A stretch of DNA of 64,000 nucleotides from Neelides folsomi (taxonomy: Eukaryota; Arthropoda; Collembola; Neelipleona; Neelidae). Shown in pieces: positions 1 to 11,993 of this stretch. Under the pieces are notes generated by a model that was not told where the DNA came from, made no database searches, and worked only from the letters and a program-made list of their open reading frames with translations. Location: NCBI GenBank assembly GCA_034687125.1, contig JAQGBZ010000157.1, positions 62,001 through 126,000 of the forward strand. Reading direction: 5' to 3'. Position numbers and translations under genes: made by a program. How positions within the stretch are numbered: the stretch's first letter is position 1; each line of letters begins with the position of its first letter.

Positions 1-1858
1 ACCCTAGCAAATCTAAAAACACAATAAATTAATTTACCAATTTAATCCATCGTTTCGTGTACTACCAAAATTTAAAGAATCATTGACTAAAATATTAAAA
101 GTTGCTGCTTTATGTATTTAGTGCAAGTATTCAAAAGTACCTTTTGTGTTTACTTTCCTTTAGTGTTTCCCATCTTCAAATACAGCGAAACAGTGCAAAA
201 ATTTTGACTAAAAGCTACACAACCCATTTATGTATCTTCTACTCTATGTATCTGTATGCAAAAATGCGAATACACTCTTGATCCATTTCTGCTACTGATC
301 TTTTATATATAAATTTATATTTACACATTATATAAAACGTATGCAAACTCACGAGTTTTTTTATTCAATTCATTTGAGCATTAATTAATATATATGAATA
401 TTGAACATGTTTCTTGTTCTATTGTTGCAATTAAAACCTTTTAAAACCGTCAATATAAATTAACGAACACGTTTCCAGTTTCACTTTTATTTAACGGCAC
501 CTTAAGATAGGTTATCACGGGAAATGTTTTTATTATTGTACATTAAAATCATACCTAGAATAAAATGCACTGTAATTTGCATTGAGTAGTTACTAATTAC
601 TGATATTTATTATTGATATTACATAGTTTGTAAGAAAGGAATAGATCTATTATAATTTGTTCTATACAACATTCACAATTAATAAGTATTATATTACAAT
701 ATTACAAATATAATTTTGTAAATATCTGTACAATATTACTCATTCTGCATAATAAATAAATAATTACCAATTAATGAAATTAATAAAAGTCACAAAACAA
801 AAGGAAGAATATTTAAAGGATTAACATTTATAATTAACAGGAAGAGGAAGGATGTGAATTCCTGAATAAGCAATGAAGTGACTTCACTTAAGTTATTCTT
901 GAGATGATCACAGGAAAAATAAAAAGATAGTTCAGAAGGTAGACAGAGCCACGATTCGAATAAACGGAGTTTCATTGATGTACTTAGAATAATGAAACAA
1001 CGCATTAATATAACTTATAACAATGATATTACCTAATCATAATTCATAAATAATATGTAAAGATAACATCAACAATTTAGCATTCTATCAATTTTTTACC
1101 CTCAACACTATCAAATACAGAAATATTAAAATTTTGACCTTGCAAGGTTAATACGAAAATACGCAAAATATGAATCTTTAAGGTGTAAGTGCATACAATG
1201 TTAGGTATTCTATTAAAAAGGACCTCTACCTAAATTGTAATGTGAATGCAGAAACAACTAATTGGCTTATGTATTAGTGTGTTAAGGTAAGTCAATTAAA
1301 TGGTATAAAAATAAGGTACATGCACTTTACACACTTCACAAACTTGTTTTACCTAAAGGGAAAGGCCTTTCATATAAAACTACCCAAATATATATAAAGT
1401 AATCAGTAATTAGCAACTGATGCTATGTATAGTGAATGATAGGACATTACTTTTAGTGAACATTTACTTAAATATGTATGTATTCATTAAGTGCTTTTTC
1501 ATAGGATGCTTTTCAACAATGATTTTTCAAGGTTAGGAAGGAATAGTCAAATTTAAGCAAACAATGGTGAAAATGGATTTTGGAGTCATGAACAAAGAAC
1601 CAGAAAACTTGTATTTAATATCAACATTCTTATAGGAAGATGGAAATGAATGAAAATAGAAAAGACAAAAGAGATTCGTCCTGAGGTTCATTCCTCTTCT
1701 AGATGAATTGCAGGAATCATTATTTATCTTGCCCTATTTATTATTACTAATTAGCCCCATTAGATTAAAAAAGTAAGATCTTCATTTTCTTCATCCTCAT
1801 TGAGTCATTGATTGATAGCAAACAACAATAGAGAGATCAGTAGTGGAAAAAGTAAAGA
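1..1858. other. AT-rich intergenic region upstream of the lipase gene
   Basis: I see no convincing coding exon, RNA gene or element on either strand. A 71-codon open stretch on the minus strand near 0.8-1.0 kb has no splice partners and an unremarkable composition, so it looks like chance. The last part probably holds the lipase promoter and 5' leader, but no clear TATA box was found. Confidence 0.5.
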
Positions 1859-3709
1859 ATGGAATTCCCCGCTTTCAAAGTTTTCATATTATTAAATTTA
1901 TTTTTACTCGTTTCACCAAATTCTCCATATTCCCTCAACTTGCCTGAAATCGTCAACGAGCCGATTAATGAATCAAAAAATTTATTTTTCTCCTATCCTT
2001 TAATCGAGCCTTTAAGTGACGTTGTTCCTAATTTTTGCCCACCGAGATGGAAAAAAGGAAGTCCTGACATTTCCACAATTCGTTTCTTCTTATATAACAA
2101 GTAAAATCATTTCAAATAGTACAAGTATCAATAAATTAACTTTATAGGAAATTACTTTTGACTATATTTCGTACACTTTCAGAAAGCATGTACCAGTCGA
2201 AATTCGCATTGGTGATTCAGTCACATTGCGTAGAGCGTACAATCCAAATGCTGAAATGAAAATCCTCATCCATGGATATCAAGTGGATTCGAATACGGCA
2301 GACTCATTTGCAATTAACATGAGAAAAGGTTTGAACAAAATAAATATTTGACATTTAAAGGTGTTTTAGTAGTCTTTGTATTTGAGTATAGTATATTAAA
2401 TAGTTGAAATGAAAATATTTAATTTTGCATTTTAAAGGATATCAGTCATTGCAACGTGACATTAACGTCATTCTGGTCGACTGGGGTGTGATGTCCCAAT
2501 CCGGTAAAAAGCTTGCAGATTATAACTATTCTGCAAGCTCTACTTACGCTGTTGGCGAGTATTTGTCTCGGCTTATTAGATTCATTATAAGAGAGAGACT
2601 CGCCAGTTTAAGAAATGTTCACATTGTTGGACATTCTCTTGGTGCTCATGTTGCAGGTTAATTTCATGAAATTTTATATTGATGAAACTAAAATTTATAT
2701 GAATGTGAATATATGGTGTATGAAATTAACAATATTACTAATTTTAGAAAAAATTAAGCATAATTAATTTAATCGATTAACTATACCTATAATCTTCCTT
2801 TGAATGAAAGAAATGAATTGACAATTTTTGTTGTGTAGGAGTTGCAGGATATGCTTTAACCACCACCATCGGGAAACCTTCAAGAATAACAGGTTAATTT
2901 CCCACAATGCATATTTGATTAAACAGGTCAAGGTAAAGAAACATCAATAATTTCGCTATCATCAAGAAGATGTAATCAAATCATTATTTTGGTGTCATTG
3001 TTCTTTGATCAAATCCCACACGCTCTCATTTTTGTTGCAGGAATGAATTTTAGATAATGATAATACGATAATAATAATAATTATTTTAAATAGGATTGGA
3101 TCCTGCTTATCCATGTTTTCAATCAGTAAGTCAATTGAAAAGACTCGACGCTGCAGATGCGGAATTTGTGGATGTTATTCACACTGATGCGGGTTTGTTA
3201 GTTGAAGGCGGACTTGCATTTGTGGCCCCAATTGGAACTGTTGATTTTTATCCAAATGGAGGAAAAATTCAAGCTGGATGCAATAACATTCCTTGTATAT
3301 AAAACACTATATATCTGAACTTATAATTTAATTTTCAATTTTATGGTATGATTTGATAAATTATTTTGCAGTTTCCGAACCCACGAGTTGCTCTCACGGA
3401 AGGGCTTATAAATACATGATTGAATCCCTCACTTCACAAGTTGGATTCTTAGCGAGAGAGTGCAGGAATTGGTTGGACTATCAATTGGGAGCTTGCAATT
3501 CAAGACAAACAGCTTATATGGGAGAATACGTTTCGCGAAAGTAATTTGTTAACATTATATTTTATTTAATGATGATATAATTATATTTGTAATATTCATA
3601 TTATATTGTATACAATTGTTGTTATAATTTAACATTCGTCTTGTTTTTTAGTGCGAGAGGAAAATTTTATTTACGGACAAATCCACAACCACCATTTGCA
3701 ATTCGATAG
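1859..3709 (+). CDS. Secreted pancreatic-lipase-like / phospholipase A1-type lipase, 7 exons, 362 aa
   Basis: Exons: 1859-2100, 2183-2328, 2438-2656, 2839-2892, 3094-3294, 3372-3540, 3652-3709; phases close into 362 codons. The N-terminus is a hydrophobic signal peptide. Residues about 107-113 (KILIHGY) form the oxyanion-hole strand. The nucleophile elbow GHSLG places the catalytic serine near 196. GLDPAYP gives the aspartate near 223 and CSHGRA the histidine near 296, so the Ser-Asp-His triad of the pancreatic lipase superfamily is complete. The C-terminus (GKFYLRTNPQPPFAI) is typical of arthropod members, which lack a PLAT domain. It should hydrolyse acylglycerols or phospholipids outside the cell or in the gut; the exact substrate cannot be read from sequence. 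Donor and acceptor sites are all GT-AG. Confidence 0.9.
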
Positions 3710-3951
3710 AGTGTATTTTTTGTATTATAAATATCGTGTGTGATGGGAATAATTAATATTAGACAAAATTGTTAAAGTTGTTAGATTGTATGAACGATCT
3801 GAGTTTATGATGAACTCTGAATAACTCAGAAAAAACTGCCATTGTATTTCATTAAATGGGTTCTAGTTCTGAACTATAGGTATTTATATAACATAAATAT
3901 ATTTTTATATTGAATAAAATCATGAAATATTGTATGTACATTAGTTATAAA

Positions 3952-5203
3952 TTACAACTTTGATTTAAGCAGAATTTCGTTCCCATTTTGATCTGGAGGG
4001 ACAAAATTAACCAAATTAATTTCATTTTCAAAATCCTTCCATGTTTTTCCAATAACACTCGGAGCATCCGGTTGGATTGATGGATGAGATTGGCGAACAA
4101 AATCAAGATTTGAAAGATTTGAGTAAATGTTAGCTATCGTTGGATAATTTGAAATGTCCACTTCGTATCTTTCAGTGTTTCCAACTTGAGGAACCAGAAA
4201 GCAATCTGCCATTGTTAGCTCATTTCCCACACAATATCTTCCATTTGTTGAGCTTTCGCATAAAATTTTCTCCAAAGCTGTTGATAAATTATCATTCATT
4301 TAAACTTATGATTCCTATGATATGTGATATGGTTCCTACTAAAGATCAACAAATGAAATTACCAGATAATCCTTTTTTAATCCAAAATTGGGCCCAACGA
4401 AGACGCTCGTTACTCACCCGGCTGTGCATAAGCACCACGCTGAAATTTTGAAGTGGTTGAATTCCTGATCCTATAACTTCACATATTTCTCTAACCTAAA
4501 TCATAATATTTATCCATTTTAAACAATAAATACATAGATCTTATACTTTGTAAATAGAAGTATAATATAATAAATAGAAGTTGTGAAAATAATTAAAAGT
4601 AATACTTTTGATCTTAAATGAACGTCTTTGGGCAAAAGTGGATATTCAGGAAAAATTTCTTCAATGAGCTCAAGTATGGCTGACTTTAAAATAGAAATAA
4701 TGTAAGAAAATATTTTATCCCTAAATTTTTAGATTTAAAGTTATTTATTAAATTATTTACAGATTGTGTTATCATTTTCCCCTTTAAATATAAAGCTGGA
4801 ACTTGTCCCATAGGGTTGATCTCAAGATATTTTCTTGCATACTTGAAATATTTAATTTAGTTTATAGAGAATTGTTTTAATAATTAACAAAATATGTAAT
4901 GATTTGATGCGCTATATATTTTTTCATTAGGTTAGGTGTACCTTACTCGGGAGATTGTGTTTATATTTTACCTGTTCACGCTCAAACAATTTGATACTGT
5001 TTGTTTCATATCTGATTTTTTTATATGCTAAAGCTGGAAAGAAATCAATCTTGAAGTTATTTTTTCACAATTTATGGTATATAATGTTTGTAAATATGGC
5101 CAAAATATATTTTACCGATTCTGACTCTCCATGCACAAGAACTTCTATAGCTTGTAAATAATAAAGGAGTTGGCGTTTTTTGATTTGCTTTTATTTCAAT
5201 CAT
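3952..5203 (-). CDS. GSTZ1: Maleylacetoacetate isomerase / glutathione S-transferase zeta, 6 exons, 255 aa
   Basis: Exons on the minus strand: 5203-5116, 5033-4972, 4841-4761, 4683-4606, 4495-4363, 4277-3952. The glutathione-activating zeta signature appears as RSSCAWRVRI (Ser21, Ser22, Cys23). It is followed by the thioredoxin-fold segment YLEINPMGQVPAL and the helical domain motifs SGIQPLQN and MADCFLVPQV. The enzyme converts maleylacetoacetate to fumarylacetoacetate in tyrosine catabolism, using glutathione in the cytosol. The start is the ATG giving MIEIKANQ, about 13 residues before the conserved strand. The protein is about 40 residues longer than usual because of a polar C-terminal tail after the usual HPSIQPDAP end. 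A GT inside exon 5 (near 4417) could mimic a donor, but reading through restores the conserved RLRWAQFWI helix. Confidence 0.9.
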
Positions 5204-5632
5204 TTTAAAAATCAATGACACTTTTATTAGACGATATTTTAATTTTTAGAATTATTATTACAGCAATTGATTAATTTTCAGAATGAGTAGTGTTTGTTTT
5301 TGTGTTTCATTTTAATATATTAACATAATAAAAGGGTTTAGAATTATTTAGGTTAAATATTTATTAGATTTTGCTATTATGTTCTTCTATATAAATAATC
5401 TGTTCAACAGATGTAATATTTGGATTAATCTTAATACAGATTAGTTTAATATTATAACAATGTGCCTACTACATATATAAATAGGATAAATATACCCTAG
5501 TTATAAACAATATTAAAAAAGTTAAAAATTAAGAAGTTTAAATATTTAAGTAATTTTTCTTAATTTCATTTTATCAAGAGTATTTTGGTAGCACGGCAAT
5601 TTATTTGTCATTAGTATGTATATCAATGTTAT

Positions 5633-7165
5633 TTACAGTGAATGAGTTCCCATTAGCCAATTTCTTGGGTTTTGAATCATAATTGCTTTTAAATCATCTT
5701 CTGTAAATCCACGAACTTTCATTTTGGGAGCAATGTTCTGTAGAATGTGAGCAAATCCGTGACCTCCAAAGTTCGCCTATTTTGTATTAAATTAAACAAT
5801 ATTTACTTGCCACGTTTGTTATTAATTATTTATGATATGATAGACAATGTTATTAATATAATCGTACCAGACGATGTTTTGTGTGGATGTCATGAGACAT
5901 GAGAATTTGAGCCAAATGCCCATTATCTTTCAAAACTCTCAATTTTTGTATTCTCTGGGCATCTGAAATCATATCGACGTCTGCTAGTTGATAGTAAGAA
6001 CATTCAGTTCCAAACAAATCAAATTGGGTATAAGTCCCAAGAGATGCAAATTCAAGCAAGGACTCATCAGACAAAAATGTTCCTATTTAAAAGATTGGAA
6101 ATTAATCAATAGATGTAAAATTGAATATTTATTAGAAATCGATAATTAAATTACTATCAAGATGTGACATCACGACGCCTTTAACTTTTCCACCAGCTTC
6201 TGCAAATATTCTTAGAATTTCTTCCGGCCCTTTGGAATCTCTTCCTGGGTGAAATGTGACTGGAGCATTCGTCGATTGTTGAGCTATTGCCGTTGCTTCA
6301 ATCACCCGTTTCTCAAAATCTATAAAATGCATTTATATCATTTGTCAATCATTCTCATCTGTTAATGAATGATATTTAATACAATTCTTTTGGTCGTATG
6401 TATTTTATAGTAATTACCTGTAATTGGCCAAGATGAGGCGATTTCTCCTAATATTCCACATTTAATATTTGTATCTTCACATCCGATTGCGAGTTCTTTC
6501 ATCATTAAATTGTTAATTTCTTCAATGGAAAGTTTTAGAGTTGATTCATTTTGAGAATTCCAAACATAATAACCTACACATACACATAGCATTACATAAC
6601 TTAACATATTAGAATTGGAATAAAATACATAATTTGACAATAATTGAATATTAAAAAGAATGTACCAGTCCCGGCAATTATGTTCACTCCAGTCTCTTTA
6701 CTGATTTTTTGAAGAAGTTCAATGTTCCTTGAAATTCCATGTGTTGTGTTCTCAACAATAGTTTTTCCACCCAAGTCTTTGAATTTTTTCACTTCATCAA
6801 TCATCACATTTTTTGAATCTTCGTCATCCAATTTTAAATTATAAGGAAGCCCGTACCTTTAAACAAAATCAAACATTTAATATCGGGATTAAAACTAATT
6901 TTTTTTAATTACGGATATTGTCGAATGATTCCTAAATTTTTCAATTCAAAACTCGATTTTCCTAAAGACGACGTCGGATAATTTGGCTCAATTAGAGGAG
7001 GAACTTTGGTATAGACACAATGAAATTGCATATGAAGATGTTCATGTGTAAGCGTAATTCCCAAATCATCTCCGAATATTTCACCCGTCACTGGAATATA
7101 TTTTTACTATTAATTTTTCGTTATTTTCATTGTTTATTACCTGAAGAGATCGAACTTTTCAACAT
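5633..7165 (-). CDS. PTER: Phosphotriesterase-related protein (PTER), amidohydrolase family, 7 exons, 357 aa
   Basis: Exons: 7165-7141, 7090-6913, 6856-6666, 6573-6418, 6319-6155, 6082-5868, 5776-5633. The metal-binding HxH is in LTHEHLHM (His24, His26). Later blocks [26 protein letters not shown] and [11 protein letters not shown] supply the other TIM-barrel ligands. The C-terminus YGGHG-like block is [11 protein letters not shown], followed by the PTER ending [13 protein letters not shown]. Length matches the animal family (about 350). The family consists of zinc-dependent hydrolases; mammalian PTER has been tied to N-acetyltaurine hydrolysis, but the substrate here is only inferred. The first exon has only 25 coding bases. 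It lies tail-to-head about 430 bp from the isomerase gene on the same strand, with no sign of co-transcription. Confidence 0.92.
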
Positions 7166-7981
7166 GATGAATTTTTTAATCCCTTGTTTTTATTTTTATA
7201 GGAATGCTTTTAAGCACACGTTGTGTAGAATGATTTGACAAGCGAGTAGATTTGAGTTGAATGTTTTAGTAGAATGAATCTTAATATACAAATTTCATAT
7301 ACTAAATGAGTAAATGAAGTTTGAATCTGTGAATTTGTGGTTGTCTGCTGATGGAGCTCTCTGTCGCATCAAAATCTATTAAAGTTCATTCATACTTAAA
7401 ATACATTTTGAACCACACATGACCATGTGTTAAATTTGATGCTTCATTTACATACTAAAAGACCATTAACTACTAATATTTAATATATAGTACAGCTATC
7501 AGTTTAGAGTTCTATCAGAGTATTCAACTTGAACGTTGTTATTTGTTATCGTTTATCGCTAACTTGGTCTTACTATTAGTCTGATATTAATGATGTACTT
7601 TATGTAATATACATATTTATGAGAAACATCAAGAGTTTAAAGAATTTGAACTTTATTGGTGTCATATCAATTGAATGGTTATAAATGAGATAAGGTACTT
7701 CGGTTTCTTATTGATATTTACAATATAATATTACCTATACTGCAATATACAGTACATACATAAAGATAATCATATCAGTAAGATATTCCCATATAATATG
7801 CATATAAATGTACAAACAAGAATGAAAAATATTATAAAAAAGTAGTATTTAGAATAAGAAAAAATCATGTCTACTTAATAGTAAAATGGTGAACCTGGTA
7901 TACTTCTTTGGTATCTACCATACTTAAAGGCTAAGGGTTCAAGTCATAATGAGGGTTTAAATCTATTAATTTTTAACATAA

Positions 7982-8646
7982 CTAATCGAACTCAAAATAA
8001 TCTGTTCTAAATCTTCTTCGATCAAATGCGAATTTATTGTCAGCCAAACATTCATATTCTCCTCTGTCTCTCGTCGTTGCTGGATCAATTTCCATTTTTG
8101 ATTTAATTCTTGTATCGCTCTCCAACCATTCGTGAACGTGAAGAGAGGAGTGTTCATACAACTCAATGCCGTTTTTCATCCTTTTCAATCAACAAACAAT
8201 TTATTTAAATGGTTTTAAGCTTTTAACCATTTTACTTTTTGTAAACAATCACAGTTTACAAAAATACAAATTAATGTAGTTCAAGAATAAGTAGAGTAAA
8301 TTACCATGTAACGCGTGGCATGGGGTTTCCTTCAGCTGTACAGAAAAATATGATTTTTCTTCCAAGTTCGTATTCAGTTTCGAACCGAGAAGTTGACACG
8401 ATTTTTGCTCTCTATGAAAATATTTTAATTATAATTTTAGGTCATTTGAAATTGAAAAAGTGCGTGCGAACTCACGTTTGGATCATGATAGTAAGTTTTA
8501 GATTTTTCATTCACAAAAGGCCCGACTTCGTGTTTGTCTTTTTTCCCAAAACGATCAAATTTTCCTCTGATCCTTGCTGAAGTTCCCAATGAAAAAAAAG
8601 TGGAGAGGAGTAGTAGAATTAAAGAGAAAAGAGACGAGAGACGCAT
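7982..8646 (-). CDS. OIG-4-like secreted single-immunoglobulin-domain protein, 3 exons, 158 aa
   Basis: Exons: 8646-8476, 8411-8305, 8180-7982. The signal peptide (MRLSSLFSLILLLLSTFFS) is followed by a short basic spacer and one I-set Ig domain. The domain has the B-strand cysteine in FFCTAEGNP, the tryptophan in RVTWMKNGIELY, the F-strand cysteine in GEYECLADN and the family-specific ending FDRRRFRTDY. These features match the OIG-4 group of small one-Ig proteins; the nematode member stabilises acetylcholine receptors at muscle synapses. I chose the second ATG (8646): an in-frame ATG at 8682 lies right at a TATA box, so it would fall upstream of transcription initiation. A synaptic or extracellular-matrix role is inferred from the family only. 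Confidence 0.85.
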
Positions 8647-8680
8647 TTTTGATTGAATCAATCTTCGACTTGACGACCTC

Positions 8681-8687
8681 ATTTATA
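8681..8687 (-). promoter_or_regulatory. TATA box of the OIG-4-like gene
   Basis: The minus strand reads TATAAAT, with a run TTGATTCAATCAAAAATG downstream. The spacing of about 35 bp from the TATA to the chosen ATG leaves room for an initiator near 8655 and a very short leader. This placement decides the start codon of the gene. Confidence 0.55.
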
Positions 8688-10065
8688 CATTAACTGGCCC
8701 TTAAATAAACTGTTTGTTTTTTCAGACTGCTCAAAGAATGACATCTTTATATGTCGACAGGGTTAATTTATTATTCGCATCAATTGTCTAGTAGAATGAA
8801 TATATCACACCATATTTCAAAATATTTGTACTCGTATATTTATAGAGAAACCTGATATTATGACTTATGTATGACCTTTATTTGTTAGATTGTGCATTGG
8901 ACTTCTTAATAAGGATTGACATTACTATGTACATGCTATGTAATAGGAACATGAATGTTAAATGAATGAGCAATGAGAAATTAAAAACCCACATAAATAA
9001 ATATTACAAAATGCTGATGTATCCAAATTATGCTATAATATTAGGATTTAAGATGTCATAAGATATTAATAGATATTATTCGATAGAGCGTTTATATTTT
9101 CAATGTTTATGCTCAATTAATGTAAATAGAAGTTAAATGGAGTCAAGTTCTGTCCTATGGTCAAGCTACAATCCATTCACTCGGTTTCACTGTGACATAC
9201 TGCTTGTTCTCAATTAGAGGAAATTAAGAATGTCCGGATTATTCCGGACACATTTTTTGGTCAACATCCATCCTGGGCGTGATAGGGCAATGTGTTCCTA
9301 ATGACCTGTCAATTTAAATTTATTTAGAAAATGCGTATCTCATAAATATCCTTCTTTTTTACTTATCACATCACGTTATTGCAATCACACAAGATCACAT
9401 CACAATCTACGTATTTAGTTATTATATACACATTACATTTGTTTACTTCAATGAATGGAAAAAAGAAATGATTAATGTACTGTTTTCAAAAGTAATTGCG
9501 CTTATGAATCGTATTTTTAAATTTTCATCATAAACTACAGTACTATTACTATTATTTACTGTACTTGTATGTATAATCTACATTCTATTACATACTCTAC
9601 TCACATACCTACATAATATTCACATTAATGTTTTAATGGTATTATGGTGTATGTGTATCTAAAATATAAAAATAAATTGTGCTAATATATACCTGTAGCA
9701 TAAAAGTGAATAAGTATTTTACGAATTTGAATTAAATTCCTTAAAATAAATCAGGTATTATGAACGAATACAAAAAATGATTATATCAATAAAATGATTA
9801 TCATTATACATGAATGAAAATGAAGTGTGTATGTGAAATAAAGATCATGTTACTTTTATATGTTTTATTTACAAGTGAAATCTTTTATTGGAAGAAAGTA
9901 TTTGCATAGTTGGTGAAAGAAAATTGTCATAAAACTCCCCATAGTTTGAAGGCTTGAAGGTTGGACACAAAGGCAAAGGATGAACCAAACTTGTTTTAGG
10001 GACAATGAATGAAACCTCCTATAAGTTTTCTCAAGCTTCGAATGAACAACGGAATTAAGTTTCAT
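8688..10065. other. Intergenic region, no gene seen
   Basis: Both strands are dense in stops and show no splice-compatible exons. It contains one short perfect hairpin at 9231-9250, listed separately. The rest is AT-rich filler plus the possible 3' flank of the EF-hand-like gene. Confidence 0.5.
9231..9250. repeat. 20-bp perfect hairpin palindrome
   Basis: Two 8-base arms (TGTCCGGA and TCCGGACA) flank the loop TTAT, followed by CATTTTTTGG. The arms are GC-rich compared with their surroundings. No gene end is adjacent, so a terminator role is unsupported. Confidence 0.5.
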
Positions 10066-10896
10066 TTAAGAGCTTGCAAAGTCATGCGGACCAATTTCAT
10101 TCTTGTGACTGAAGTCATCTGAATCTCGGCGAGCTTGACGCACCAGAAAATGCATGCAAGTTCGGGTGAAGCTGTCGAAGTCAAGACCATTTCCTGAAAA
10201 ACAAAACATAAAAAGAAAGTCCTTTTGCCAAGTTTTCCTCTAACCTTCGACTTCATTAAGAGACGCAACGCTCCGAAGTTCTTCTTCATCAAATTGAATT
10301 CCAGGGTTGAGGGTTCTTAACAGAGTCGGCATTTGATATGATCTTACAATTCCTCTTCTTTCATGCATCTGGAACACTTTCTCCAGAACTATTCCATATA
10401 ACAAAATTAACAAAATTAACTTAATTTAATGTTTAACTAATGTCACTCGATCGTTAGTGAACGCATGATAATGGGAGTAAATACAATATTATTAATATTA
10501 TTGGGGTATTATAATTGAGTAATGGTAAATAAAATATTTGATCTTACGCGACAGTGATTCTTTTCTCACTTTGAAATCCTGTTAATAGAAATAATCCCAT
10601 TATGAACTTTTTAATATAAATACATTTATATTTAACATTTATTTACAATTTACAATGTAAGTTAGAAGATTGAAAGCAAGCTACCATTTAAATGACGAAA
10701 AAGTGAAATGAAGTGAGGGAGATAAGAAAAGGGTGATTATTGTGAGGAGATTGATGAAGTTTCTGGCTTAGAGAGTTTTATCTATCTGCAGCTCCTTTAC
10801 CATTTCCAACATCCTTTTATAACTCCGAACAACTTCCAACTCTTCACCTGATTTCCTGATTTTTTTATATGGGTTGAAGAACTTTTTGGCATTCTG
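10066..10896 (-). CDS. Partial gene with calmodulin/troponin-C-like EF-hand region (5' end not found)
   Basis: Exons that splice in frame on the minus strand: 10896-10801, 10578-10548, 10388-10245, 10193-10066. The last three give a helix-loop-helix style segment: LLEKVFQMHERRG, then TLLRTLNPG, FDEEELRSVASLNE, GNGLDFDSFTRTCMHFL and a short tail. The spacing and hydrophobic pattern resemble the second EF-hand pair of calmodulin-like proteins, but the calcium loops lack several acidic ligands, so calcium binding may be lost. The first listed exon (KKFFNPYKKIRKSG, then YKRMLEM) is less certain. No in-frame ATG was found upstream, so the start is missing from this model. I do not recognise the family, and a pseudogene is possible. 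Confidence 0.4.
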
Positions 10897-11993
10897 CTGT
10901 TGTGACAGGAGGGCCACAGAATGATTAAGCGCCAACGCAGTGGCTTATTCAAGAATGCATACAAATCCACGCACCGATCGCATACTCTCACAATTGCATT
11001 GAAATTAGAAATACTCTTTCCAAGTCAAATAAGTTGTCATTTTTGCACCATAATATGTAGGAGTAGGAATATCTACCATATAAGCTAAGATAACTATTTG
11101 TTTTTAGCATATTATCTGGATACTTATGTACAAATACAAGTGATGTATACAACGATGTTACAAAAAATTATTGCAATGAATTCTGAATGAATATAAAATG
11201 AATATGATTTAAATGTATGTTCGTATCTTATCTTAAATTATTATATCCAGGATTTATAATATGTGTGGTATTGAATATTTATACCTATACGAACTTTTGG
11301 CCATATTTGATAAACCGATAAACGATACGCGAAGTAACGAATCATGGGAATGTAATGACAATTTTGGAAAGACCGTAGTAATAAGTTATAAGTTATAATA
11401 AATAAATAGTATATCTAAGTATATATGGTATATAACATAATGGCAAGAAACGCGTAAAAGTCTGGTTTTCTATGAACTCACAAACCTCACACATTTTTAT
11501 CGAATTTTATCATTATTCATTTTAGATATATGTAGCAGATGGTGATTAGTCTGATTGGTGTGGGTTGGTTTAATAAAATTGCATTACAAGGTGTTGGAGA
11601 ATATCGCAATTCTTCTACATTTTTATTTATTTAATATTTATTTATTTAATATTATATTTTAGATCTTTATTTTATTTGTACATAAAATATATAAACAATT
11701 TTTATTCAGATCTAAATACTGATCAGTATTACCTATATATGCATACATGCATATTTACCAATATTCAAAATTACCTTCAACCTTTGTAAAATACTTTGAA
11801 TTCGAATTCGAATCAAGATTAAAAAGTGAAGGAAATTCGACGTCTGATTACTTTACATTGTGTTTATATTTAATTGAGTTTAATGGTCTTGCAAGAATAA
11901 TTTCATGCTAATATCATTTTTTATCCTTTGCAATTAATTAAATGATTTGCGATAAATTATACAGTTTTTTCTCTTGGAAAGTCACCAAAAGAC
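10897..11993. other. Intergenic or 5' region between divergent genes
   Basis: It may contain the missing first exon of the EF-hand-like gene and the promoter of the DUF229 gene to the right. There is a simple TTATTTAATA-type repetition near 11.62-11.66 kb. I see no other supported feature. Confidence 0.4.

Noticed and set aside
4416-4417. A GT donor within exon 5 of the maleylacetoacetate isomerase gene
   Set aside because: Using it would remove the conserved helix RLRWAQFWI; reading through to the donor at 4362 keeps the family alignment and the phase.
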